Shown here: positions 4,280-8,393 of the stretch, piece after piece
Position numbering within the stretch: the stretch's first letter is position 1
Layout of the letters: each line of letters opens with the position of its first letter
Assembly (NCBI GenBank): GCA_002690445.1
Contig: NZER01000325.1
Coordinates: 1-8,873, forward strand
Direction of reading: 5' to 3'
Source: Candidatus Pacearchaeota archaeon
GTDB taxonomy: Archaea > Nanoarchaeota > Nanoarchaeia > Pacearchaeales > GW2011-AR1
Length of the DNA stretch: 8,873 nucleotides
Program-made: the position numbers and the translations under genes
Notes under the pieces: generated by a model
Told to the model about the DNA's origin: nothing
Seen by the model: only the letters and a program-made list of their open reading frames with translations
Database searches by the model: none

Positions 4280-5047
4280 ATGAATACGACTACATTAAAG
4301 TTCGGAGAGCCAAACGCAAAGTTGAAAGCTCTCGCAAAGAAGTTAAAAGTAAAACTTAAAACATTCTCATTGCCTAGCGGCTGGACTTGTCCCGGTGCAA
4401 AAGATTGCCTGTCCAAAGCTGACAGGGTAACGGGGAAAATCCAAGATGGGCCTGACACAGAATTTCGGTGCTTTCAAGCTAGTGCCGAAGCTCTTTACCC
4501 GTCCTTGCGAAAGGCTGTTTGGCATAATTTTGATTTAATCAAAAACGCTATGACAAATGCTTGGCGGTATAAGAATGATAAGATTGAAGCGATTGCAAAT
4601 TTGATTTGTGAAAGTTTACCGAAAAAGTTTGACGTTATGCGCGTTCACGTTGGCGGTGATTACTTTTCAAAAGATTACCTCAAGGCGTGGGTTATTGTGG
4701 CCGACAGAAATCCTGACAAGATTTTTTATTCGTACAGCAAGAGCTTGCATTTCTTTTCGGACGTTGTTCGGCCAAAGAATCTTGTGTTGACCGCCTCGCG
4801 TGGTGGCAAGTTCGACGAGTTGATTGATTTGCACGGATGGAAAGAAGCGGTTGTTGTTTTTAGTGAGCAAGAGGCAATCGACAAGGGATTGGAAATTGAC
4901 CACGACGACGAACACGCGGCGTTTGGCGCAGAGTCTTTCGCTTTGTTGTTGCACGGAACACAGCCGAAGGGAAGCGCAGCGTCAACAGCGTTATCGCTTC
5001 TGCGTAAAGCTGGGAAAGGCGGCTATGCTAAAGTCTCGACAAACTAA
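4280..5047 (+). CDS. GP88-family phage protein
   Basis: The 255-residue product shows the features of the GP88 family (named from a mycobacteriophage gene product 88): a Cys-containing start SLPSGWTCPGAKDC (Cys 37 and 43, plus Cys 64), RVHVGGDYFSKDYLKAW (121-137), PDKIFYSYSKSLHF (145-158), NLVLTASRGGKFDEL (167-181) and the end motif LLLHGTQPKGSAAS (222-235). The function is unknown; conserved Cys, His, Asp and Lys residues suggest a metal-dependent enzyme, an inference only. ATG 4280 was chosen because it lies 7 bases after the -10; the longer frame from 4145 starts inside the upstream gene. The last codons include the weak -35 of the next promoter. Confidence 0.85.
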   Translation: MNTTTLKFGEPNAKLKALAKKLKVKLKTFSLPSGWTCPGAKDCLSKADRVTGKIQDGPDTEFRCFQASAEALYPSLRKAVWHNFDLIKNAMTNAWRYKNDKIEAIANLICESLPKKFDVMRVHVGGDYFSKDYLKAWVIVADRNPDKIFYSYSKSLHFFSDVVRPKNLVLTASRGGKFDELIDLHGWKEAVVVFSEQEAIDKGLEIDHDDEHAAFGAESFALLLHGTQPKGSAASTALSLLRKAGKGGYAKVSTN

Positions 5048-5065
5048 GCAAGACTATGCTATAAT
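5036..5065 (+). promoter_or_regulatory. Promoter for the 5071-5298 genes
   Basis: TCGACA (5036-5041), 18-base spacer, TATAAT (5060-5065) with TGC extended -10. This is the only spacer that is not 17. The ATG is 5 bases after the -10. It may also serve the tRNAs. Confidence 0.7.
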
Positions 5066-5070
5066 GAATT

Positions 5071-5130
5071 ATGATTATCATCACATTATTTATCGCCATT
5101 ATATTAGCTCTAATTATAGCACCCGATTAA
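5071..5130 (+). CDS. 19-residue membrane peptide
   Basis: The frame MIIITLFIAIILALIIAPD begins 5 bases after a consensus -10 box, in the same geometry as the other leaderless genes, and is almost entirely hydrophobic: one membrane helix with no charge until the final Asp. It could be a membrane micro-peptide, or a short leader frame before the gene at 5137, which starts 6 bases after its stop. It is too short to test by similarity. The fixed promoter-to-ATG distance is the main support. Confidence 0.5.
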   Translation: MIIITLFIAIILALIIAPD

Positions 5131-5136
5131 ATTCAT

Positions 5137-5298
5137 ATGACAACTAAAGAAAAAAAACTAATTGACTTCATCTTTGCGATGGCAGTTATTGCATCCAACA
5201 GAAACGCGGACAAAACCGATTTACTAAACGCGGTGTGTTGGGATGTTCACCTTGTCAGAGAAGGCAAGCAACCAACGGCAACAAAAAAATTAGTATAA
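5137..5298 (+). CDS. Hypothetical 53-residue protein
   Basis: The product starts MTTKEKKLIDFIFAMAVIAS, a charged start followed by a hydrophobic helix, then NRNADKTDLLNAVCWDVHLV and a basic tail. The helical pattern with regularly spaced hydrophobic residues suggests a small helical bundle rather than a membrane segment. There is no Shine-Dalgarno site; it probably depends on re-initiation after the 19-residue frame ending 6 bases upstream. No family is recognised. The tRNA-Cys gene begins 7 bases after its stop, so gene and tRNAs may share a transcript. Confidence 0.7.
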   Translation: MTTKEKKLIDFIFAMAVIASNRNADKTDLLNAVCWDVHLVREGKQPTATKKLV

Positions 5299-5305
5299 CA
5301 ACTAA

Positions 5306-5379
5306 CGCGAGGTAACCAAGCGGCAAGGTGCGGCTCTGCAAAAGCTGATTCGCCGGTTCAACTCCGGCCCTCGCGTCCA
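5306..5379 (+). tRNA. tRNA-Cys (GCA)
   Basis: The acceptor stem CGCGAGG pairs with CCTCGCG. The D arm is ACC/GGT with a GCGG-containing loop, the anticodon loop is CTGCAAA (anticodon GCA), and the T arm is GCCGG-TTCAACT-CCGGC. The discriminator base is U, as is usual for Cys tRNA, and CCA is encoded (5377-5379). The anticodon stem has one G-U pair. It is 1 base from the next tRNA, so they are processed from one transcript. Small phage zinc-binding proteins in this window are Cys-rich, which may make this tRNA useful; that is inference. Confidence 0.95.
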
Positions 5380-5380
5380 T

Positions 5381-5458
5381 GGGGATGTAGTTCAGAAGCG
5401 TTAGAACGCTGCCCTGTCACGGCAGAGGTCGCGGGTTCGAGTCCCGTCATTCCCGCCA
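5381..5458 (+). tRNA. tRNA-Asp (GTC)
   Basis: The acceptor stem GGGGATG pairs with CATTCCC (one G-U). The D arm is GTTC/GAAC, the anticodon stem-loop CTGCC-CTGTCAC-GGCAG (anticodon GTC), and the T arm GCGGG-TTCGAGT-CCCGT (one G-U). The discriminator base is G, the Asp identity base, and CCA is encoded. A run of seven T (5459-5465) follows and may end the transcript. Many proteins here are Asp-rich, so a supplementary Asp tRNA would be plausible. Confidence 0.95.
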
Positions 5459-5484
5459 TTTTTTTCTTGACAGTTTCGCACGGC

Positions 5485-5496
5485 GGGGCCCGCCCC
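5485..5496. repeat. GC palindrome 5
   Basis: GGGGC-CC-GCCCC (5485-5489 and 5492-5496). An orphan CTTGACAGTTT lies exactly 18 bases upstream of the GGGG, as at 8216-8234. Confidence 0.45.
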
Positions 5497-5518
5497 TGCT
5501 GAAAAAAGTCAAGTCTTT

Positions 5519-5584
5519 TTTGTCGATCATTTTCCGCCCTTTTTGATCGTCAAAGTATTTTGTCGATCATTTGTGAGCGGCAAA
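5519..5584. repeat. TTTGTCNNTCA inverted-repeat array (copy B)
   Basis: Sites start at 5519 (TTTGTCGATCA), 5544 (TGATCGTCAAA, inverted), 5559 (TTTGTCGATCA) and 5574 (TGAGCGGCAAA, inverted). Spacings are 25, 15 and 15, the same as the first four sites of copy A. The inner bases changed in both arms of the first pair (AGTCA/TGACC in A, GATCA/TGATC in B), so the symmetry has been kept. Confidence 0.75.
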
Positions 5585-5630
5585 CAATTAGGCTAATTAA
5601 ACGCCATTAATTGAGGTAATTAATTTGAAG

Positions 5631-5659
5631 GATAACACTGTTTTTGTGAGGTATAGTGC
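5631..5659 (+). repeat. Conserved core motif, copy B
   Basis: GATAACACTGTTTTTGTGAG followed by GTATAGTGC. It is shared with copy A (1595-1617) and, in inverse orientation, with 8312-8332. The ends CACT and AGTG are themselves inverted repeats. Confidence 0.6.
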
Positions 5660-5731
5660 CCAATAATTTCGTGTGAGAGCGACTTTCCCCGATGCGAAAT
5701 TCATTGATTTTAAGAAACTTTAAAAAAGCCC

Positions 5732-5760
5732 TTGACAAGCACGTGGTTCTGTGTTATATT
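5732..5760 (+). promoter_or_regulatory. Promoter for 5766-6026, leaderless type
   Basis: TTGACA (5732-5737), 17-base spacer, TATATT (5755-5760), TGT extended -10, A-run upstream. The ATG is 5 bases after the -10. Confidence 0.85.
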
Positions 5761-5765
5761 ATACC

Positions 5766-6026
5766 ATGATTAAGAACGGTAAAAAACAAAATGTGGTATC
5801 TACCACGTGGGAGCAGAACATGGGTGCAGCTAAAACTTGTGAAACTTTTAATGAGGCTGTGAGCTTATTTCGGGCGTTACAGTACGCCAACAACATGGGT
5901 ACGCATGAAGGACATTTCGACGAATTAGAAACGCACTTTATCAACAAGCAAGGTTTAATGGACTACTGTAAGAATGGATTTACCGTAGCACAAGCATCTG
6001 ACAAAAAAGTTAAAGAAATCGCTTGA
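5766..6026 (+). CDS. Hypothetical 86-residue protein
   Basis: Leaderless-type start 5 bases after the -10. After a basic start (MIKNGKKQNVVSTTWEQNMG) the protein is mainly helical: AAKTCETFNEAVSLFRALQY, then a histidine/acid stretch (THEGHFDELETHF) and a C-terminal basic helix (ASDKKVKEIA). No family is recognised. The TGA stop lies inside the TTGACA of the next promoter, which shows how tightly the units are packed. Confidence 0.8.
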   Translation: MIKNGKKQNVVSTTWEQNMGAAKTCETFNEAVSLFRALQYANNMGTHEGHFDELETHFINKQGLMDYCKNGFTVAQASDKKVKEIA

Positions 6027-6051
6027 CAACTAGCCTAATCTGTGTTATATT
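6023..6051 (+). promoter_or_regulatory. Promoter for the 6058-6665 unit, leaderless type
   Basis: TTGACA (6023-6028) contains the stop codon of the upstream gene; 17-base spacer, TATATT (6046-6051), TGT extended -10. The ATG is 6 bases after the -10. Confidence 0.85.
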
Positions 6052-6057
6052 ATTACA

Positions 6058-6315
6058 ATGATGAACGAATTAGAACAATTCAAAGAAGACACCGCAATGC
6101 GCCTGTTCGGGCGTAGCCGCGCTCTCGCTATCGCTGGTAATCAATGTGTGAAGTGCGGCGCACACAACCTTGAGTTCCGTGATGAACTCTCTCGCAAGGA
6201 GCATGGCATCTCCGGTATCTGCCAGTCTTGTCAGGACGACATCTTTGGCCCTAGCGATGAGTGCAAAGAGGATGTTCTTGGAATCACTCACCAAATGTTT
6301 GAGGAGGAGGAATAA
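6058..6315 (+). CDS. Four-cysteine zinc-binding protein (paralog of 2147-2401)
   Basis: An 85-residue copy of the zinc-binding protein at 2147, about 85% identical, with CVKC (Cys 30 and 33), FRDELSRKEHGISG and CQSC (Cys 55 and 58). A fifth Cys appears in the tail (ECKED) where the other copy has Asp. The gene begins ATGATG; either could be the start, the first being 6 bases after the -10. As in the first copy it is the leaderless first gene of a three-gene unit, and its end (GAGGAGGAGG) gives the Shine-Dalgarno site of the next gene. Differences are mostly conservative, so both copies are probably functional. Confidence 0.85.
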   Translation: MMNELEQFKEDTAMRLFGRSRALAIAGNQCVKCGAHNLEFRDELSRKEHGISGICQSCQDDIFGPSDECKEDVLGITHQMFEEEE

Positions 6316-6318
6316 TTT

Positions 6319-6447
6319 ATGTACGAACCGAAACGATATGACGAACACGGCGAACTGATACAAGATAGCGATGGCACTTGGGTGTCGGGCTGGTATACAG
6401 TCGAGGACGAAAATGGCAACGTGTATCCCGTGAAAGATAGAGACTAA
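6319..6447 (+). CDS. Hypothetical 42-residue acidic protein
   Basis: ATG 6319 has a strong Shine-Dalgarno stretch (GAGGAGGAGG, 6301-6310) 8 bases before it. The protein reads as beta hairpins: YDEHGELIQDSDGTWVSGWY followed by TVEDENGNVYPVKDRD. The repeated acidic-G-hydrophobic turns suggest a small all-beta protein. Its end resembles that of the 54-residue protein at 2401, which follows the paralogous zinc gene. Its stop overlaps the ATG of the next gene (TAATG). Confidence 0.75.
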   Translation: MYEPKRYDEHGELIQDSDGTWVSGWYTVEDENGNVYPVKDRD

Positions 6448-6665
6448 TGAGCAAGAGTTACGATTTTCTTACGTTCAAACGACAGGTCAACTATCGCATA
6501 GAAGCGCGTTTAGGTATGAGCGTGTATGACTTGCCCGACATCATTATTTTCGATGACTATTGGCACGATGGTTGTAAGACTAATGAAGACGACTTCTGGA
6601 ACGCAGTTGACGGAGCAGTAGAGGACTTACTTCTAGCAAACGGATTCGAAGAGTACGCATTTTAA
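6447..6665 (+). CDS. Hypothetical protein, GMS-x-DLPD family (paralog of 905-1126)
   Basis: A 72-residue acidic protein with GMSVYDLPD (residues 23-31), a D/Y/W-rich middle (FDDYWHDG), a helix DFWNAVDGAVEDLLLANGF and an aromatic end. It shares the order GMS-x-x-DLPD, D-x-Y, NG-x-E-x-Y with the protein at 905-1126. The function is unknown. Start and previous stop overlap (TAATG) without a good Shine-Dalgarno site, so translation is coupled. It is the last gene of its unit; a GGCAC/GTGCC hairpin begins 4 bases after the stop. Confidence 0.8.
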   Translation: MSKSYDFLTFKRQVNYRIEARLGMSVYDLPDIIIFDDYWHDGCKTNEDDFWNAVDGAVEDLLLANGFEEYAF

Positions 6666-6669
6666 GTTT

Positions 6670-6693
6670 GGCACGCGAGGTGCCCGCCCCGGC
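6670..6693 (+). terminator. Hairpin plus GC element 6
   Basis: GGCAC (6670-6674) pairs with GTGCC (6680-6684) around a 5-base loop, followed by CGCCCCGGCC. A related sequence stands at 7399-7424, before the same CGAAAATTGTGAATAA motif. No U-run is present. Confidence 0.45.
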
Positions 6694-6700
6694 CGAAAAT

Positions 6701-6709
6701 TGTGAATAA
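6701..6709 (-). promoter_or_regulatory. DnaA-box-like site 4
   Basis: TTATTCACA on the - strand, 18 bases before the -35 at 6728. Confidence 0.5.
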
Positions 6710-6727
6710 CTTTTCTTAAAAAACCCC

Positions 6728-6756
6728 TTGACAAACCCTCGTTTGTGTGGTATATT
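6728..6756 (+). promoter_or_regulatory. Promoter for 6764-6928, leaderless type
   Basis: TTGACA (6728-6733), 17-base spacer, TATATT (6751-6756), TGG extended -10. The ATG is 7 bases after the -10. Confidence 0.85.
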
Positions 6757-6763
6757 ATATCTA

Positions 6764-6928
6764 ATGAAACACGAAAAAGAGAACAAACCAGTAGAAGCAA
6801 TCTTCGTCAAGGTATTAGAGAACAAGCCCAAGGGCGTAACAAAGCGTTGGATTAGGAAAAACGGTTTTGCGAACCAAACATTTAAGCTGCCACAGGGCCC
6901 AGCATTGATAAACGGCCAATGGGTGTGA
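6764..6928 (+). CDS. Hypothetical basic 54-residue protein
   Basis: A basic protein: an N-terminal charged part (MKHEKENKPVEAIFVKVLEN), then PKGVTKRWIRKNGFANQTF and a short C-terminal beta-like segment (LPQGPALINGQWV). It could bind nucleic acid through the K/R-rich middle; no family is recognised. ATG 6764 is 7 bases after the -10. It ends with TGA inside the next DnaA-box-like site (GTG TGA ATAA). Confidence 0.75.
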   Translation: MKHEKENKPVEAIFVKVLENKPKGVTKRWIRKNGFANQTFKLPQGPALINGQWV

Positions 6929-6932
6929 ATAA
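6924..6932 (-). promoter_or_regulatory. DnaA-box-like site 5
   Basis: TTATTCACA on the - strand, overlapping the stop codon of the upstream gene and 18 bases before the -35 at 6951. Confidence 0.5.
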
Positions 6933-6950
6933 TTTTTACAAAAAAACCGC

Positions 6951-6979
6951 TTGACAAACCAGCGAAACTGTGTTATATT
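6951..6979 (+). promoter_or_regulatory. Promoter for 6985-7331, leaderless type
   Basis: TTGACA (6951-6956), 17-base spacer, TATATT (6974-6979), TGT extended -10. The ATG is 5 bases after the -10. Confidence 0.85.
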
Positions 6980-6984
6980 AGATT

Positions 6985-7230
6985 ATGATTATGAGAGAAA
7001 AAGCAACAAACCTAAAACTCGGAGCCATCTACATCAACAATGCTAATCAGCAGCCAGAACGACTAGTCCACATTGTGCCTTGTGAAGGTGCGTGGCTCGA
7101 AACCTATGATGGTATCGGCTACGGTGACACCGTGAACTTTGAAGATGTGCATTATGCCAATGCTGATGAGGTGCAAGATTACCTCGAAGATGTAGAATCG
7201 TATAGCAACTCAACCCTGATAAAGGACTAA
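6985..7230 (+). CDS. Hypothetical 81-residue acidic protein
   Basis: The gene begins ATG ATT ATG; the first is 5 bases after the -10 and is preferred. The protein has an N-terminal LKLGAIYINNANQQPERLVH, in which L-G-hydrophobic-Y suggests a small beta-barrel, a middle GAWLETYDGIGYGDTVNFED and an acidic helical end (ADEVQDYLEDVESYSNS). No family is recognised. AAAGGA near its end (7221-7226) is the likely Shine-Dalgarno site for the membrane peptide that starts 2 bases after its stop. Confidence 0.8.
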   Translation: MIMREKATNLKLGAIYINNANQQPERLVHIVPCEGAWLETYDGIGYGDTVNFEDVHYANADEVQDYLEDVESYSNSTLIKD

Positions 7231-7232
7231 TT

Positions 7233-7331
7233 ATGAATGATATTAAAGCATATCTAATCGGCGCAGCCGTTGGCGTGGTGTTATACATCGTAGCCAAGAA
7301 CTTTGGATTTGAGATGATTATCACCATCTAG
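7233..7331 (+). CDS. 32-residue single-span membrane peptide
   Basis: It starts 2 bases after the upstream stop with AAAGGA 6-7 bases before it. The protein has a polar start (MNDIKAY), one hydrophobic helix (LIGAAVGVVLYIVA), then KNFGFE and a second short hydrophobic end. The GxxxG-like glycines in the helix may favour helix packing. It is the second gene of the unit, as the membrane peptide at 838 is in its unit. The role is unknown; phage mini-membrane proteins include superinfection-exclusion and lysis-timing factors, but nothing specific is visible. Confidence 0.7.
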   Translation: MNDIKAYLIGAAVGVVLYIVAKNFGFEMIITI

Positions 7332-7410
7332 TCCACGGCGTGCTAGCTCTTAAAACCTACGCTTGAGATTTCATCGACACAGCGTGATGAGTGGAGTTGG
7401 CACGCTAGGT

Positions 7411-7421
7411 GCGGGGCCCGC
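7411..7421. repeat. GC palindrome 7
   Basis: GCGGG-G-CCCGC, preceded by a GCAC/GTGC mini-hairpin (7400-7412). It is followed by CGAAAATTGTGAATAACTTT, identical to 6694-6713. The 150 bases between 7332 and 7482 hold no gene. Confidence 0.45.
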
Positions 7422-7429
7422 CCGAAAAT

Positions 7430-7438
7430 TGTGAATAA
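7430..7438 (-). promoter_or_regulatory. DnaA-box-like site 6
   Basis: TTATTCACA on the - strand, 8 bases before the -35 at 7447, with the same intervening bases (CTTTACCC) as at 315-322. Confidence 0.5.
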
Positions 7439-7446
7439 CTTTACCC

Positions 7447-7475
7447 TTGACAAGCGGCCTGATATGGGTTATATT
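7447..7475 (+). promoter_or_regulatory. Promoter for 7483-7686
   Basis: TTGACA (7447-7452), 17-base spacer, TATATT (7470-7475), no TGn before the -10. The ATG is 7 bases after the -10. Confidence 0.85.
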
Positions 7476-7482
7476 ATACGTA

Positions 7483-7686
7483 ATGAATGACATGGTACAT
7501 ATAGGGTGCGAGGAGCTGATCACTGCCGCTGATGAGGCACAGATGGAGCATGAGCGTGGTGTGCGTGAGATGGAGGCGCGTGAGCGTGCAGATGCATGGG
7601 ACGCCCTAGAGGCTACGCATGGGCCGCTATATGGGCCATTGGGCTGGTGGTACAGCGAGTACAACAAGTATGGCTGGAAGGACTAA
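7483..7686 (+). CDS. Hypothetical 67-residue helical protein
   Basis: The protein is dominated by a charged helix (ITAADEAQMEHERGVREMEA, then RERADAWDALEATHG) that could form a coiled coil, followed by an aromatic end (GPLGWWYSEYNKYGWKD). No family is recognised. ATG 7483 is 7 bases after the -10. Its DNA is richer in G, with many GAG, GTG and CGT codons, unlike the A-rich codons of the upstream genes; this change starts here and lasts to about 8213, suggesting separate acquisition of these three genes. Confidence 0.75.
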   Translation: MNDMVHIGCEELITAADEAQMEHERGVREMEARERADAWDALEATHGPLYGPLGWWYSEYNKYGWKD

Positions 7687-7703
7687 CTGTGACACATTGT
7701 CCC

Positions 7704-7732
7704 TTGACAGGGGGCTGATTATGGGGTATATT
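7704..7732 (+). promoter_or_regulatory. Promoter for 7744-8213
   Basis: TTGACA (7704-7709), 17-base spacer, TATATT (7727-7732). The ATG is 11 bases after the -10, the longest gap, leaving a leader of about 4-5 bases. Confidence 0.8.
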
Positions 7733-7743
7733 ATAGCAAGATT

Positions 7744-8037
7744 ATGAAAGACAAACAACCTACCTACACCCTCTGGAACGGCAGCCACATGGTAGCCACC
7801 TACCCACACACCCGTGATGGCATGGATGCCGCTATGGAACAGGCCCACGACCTGACCGTTGGTGGCTATGGCAAGCTCACCATCTACTCTAGCCATGATG
7901 ACCTCGTGTGGTCGTCCACTTGGGATGATGGCCCTGAGTGTGGCATGACTGATGTGGAGGCTGATGCTGATACCCTTGCCTCTGCTGGCTATGGTACAGA
8001 TGAGGACTATGGCTATTATGGGGAGGAGTGCTTATGA
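7744..8037 (+). CDS. Hypothetical 97-residue acidic protein
   Basis: The N-terminal part reads as strand-helix-strand (YTLWNGSHMVATYPHTRDG, AAMEQAHDLTVGGYGKLTIY) and the C-terminal part is very acidic with many Gly and Tyr (GYGTDEDYGYYGEECL). No family is recognised. The DNA is G/T-rich, like its neighbours at 7483 and 8034. Near its end GGGGAGGAG provides the Shine-Dalgarno site for the next gene, whose ATG overlaps this gene's TGA (ATGA), so the two are a coupled pair. Confidence 0.75.
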   Translation: MKDKQPTYTLWNGSHMVATYPHTRDGMDAAMEQAHDLTVGGYGKLTIYSSHDDLVWSSTWDDGPECGMTDVEADADTLASAGYGTDEDYGYYGEECL

Positions 8038-8213
8038 GTGGTAACTACTACGATGGTGATGACATGTACCATGGTGATGAGTACGTTGGCCCAAGCAAGT
8101 ACGGCACTGAGGTGAAGCGTTGCCGCATGTGTAACAGCAAGGTGGAGATGTCATCTGACCACGGCGTGTGTGACTCATGCGCCTCTGACATGGAGCGTGG
8201 TATGGAGTATTAA
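8034..8213 (+). CDS. Short zinc-finger protein (paralog of 2565-2744)
   Basis: A 59-residue protein with CRMC (Cys 30 and 33) and CDSC (Cys 46 and 49), the same length and cysteine positions as the protein at 2565-2744, and the shared end DHG-V/I-CDSCA-x3-ERG-x2-Y. The N-terminal half is acidic and Gly/Tyr-rich. ATG 8034 was chosen because it has GGGGAGGAG 5 bases upstream and overlaps the previous stop. Codon use is clearly more GC-rich than in the paralog, so the two copies have had different histories. Nucleic-acid or protein binding is likely, but unproven. Confidence 0.85.
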   Translation: MSGNYYDGDDMYHGDEYVGPSKYGTEVKRCRMCNSKVEMSSDHGVCDSCASDMERGMEY

Positions 8214-8231
8214 CCTTGACAGTTTTGGGCT

Positions 8232-8247
8232 GGGGGGCCCGCACCCC
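8232..8247. repeat. GC element 8
   Basis: GGGGGGCCCGCACCCC. GGGG (8232-8235) can pair with CCCC (8244-8247). It ends the 7744-8213 unit. Confidence 0.4.
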
Positions 8248-8259
8248 GCATGCCAACTA

Positions 8260-8281
8260 GGTGGGACAATGGCTGTCCACC
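8260..8281. promoter_or_regulatory. Operator-like inverted repeat 1 (GGTGGGAC-N7-GTCC)
   Basis: GGTGGGAC, 7 bases, GTCCACC: dyad symmetry with one extra G. The same design occurs at 8750-8772. As RNA it would form a bulged hairpin, so a terminator role is the alternative. Confidence 0.4.
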
Positions 8282-8311
8282 CTCTGAAACTATTTTTCGT
8301 ACCCCTGTTTC

Positions 8312-8332
8312 ACCCCACAAAAACAGTGTTAT
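8312..8332 (-). repeat. Conserved core motif, third copy (inverted)
   Basis: On the - strand this reads ATAACACTGTTTTTGTGGGG plus T, matching 5632-5652 and, in part, 1595-1610. The repeat array does not accompany it. Confidence 0.6.
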
Positions 8333-8359
8333 TATGAGCAATTTATTTTCGCCTAGCCA

Positions 8360-8388
8360 TTGACTTTTTGTCATTTATGGGTTATATT
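8360..8388 (+). promoter_or_regulatory. Promoter for 8394-8738 with internal dyad
   Basis: TTGACT (8360-8365), 17-base spacer, TATATT (8383-8388). The -35 and spacer contain TGAC-TTTTT-GTCA flanked by CCAT and ATGG, an operator-like dyad. The ATG is 5 bases after the -10. Confidence 0.75.
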
Positions 8389-8393
8389 TAGGT

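Larger units (their letters stand above)
5459..5765 (+). other. 307-base non-coding regulatory block, second copy
   Basis: No gene is seen. Order: T-run after the tRNA, an orphan TTGACA (5467-5472), GC palindrome (5485-5496), repeat array copy B (5519-5584), AT-rich inverted repeats (AATTAA/TTAATT, 5595-5622), core motif (5631-5659), promoter (5732-5760). Most of it is homologous to 1463-1680, with a 12-13 base deletion around one array site. Unlike copy A it lacks the DnaA-box-like site. Confidence 0.8.
8214..8393 (+). other. 180-base non-coding block
   Basis: It holds an orphan TTGACA (8216-8221) with no -10, GC element 8 (8232-8247), an inverted repeat (8260-8281), the inverted core motif (8312-8332) and the promoter at 8360. 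Confidence 0.7.

Noticed and set aside
7164..7180. Hammerhead ribozyme core (CTGATGAG)
   Set aside because: It is inside a coding region and no matching GAAA segment or stems follow; the same holds for the copy near 7529.
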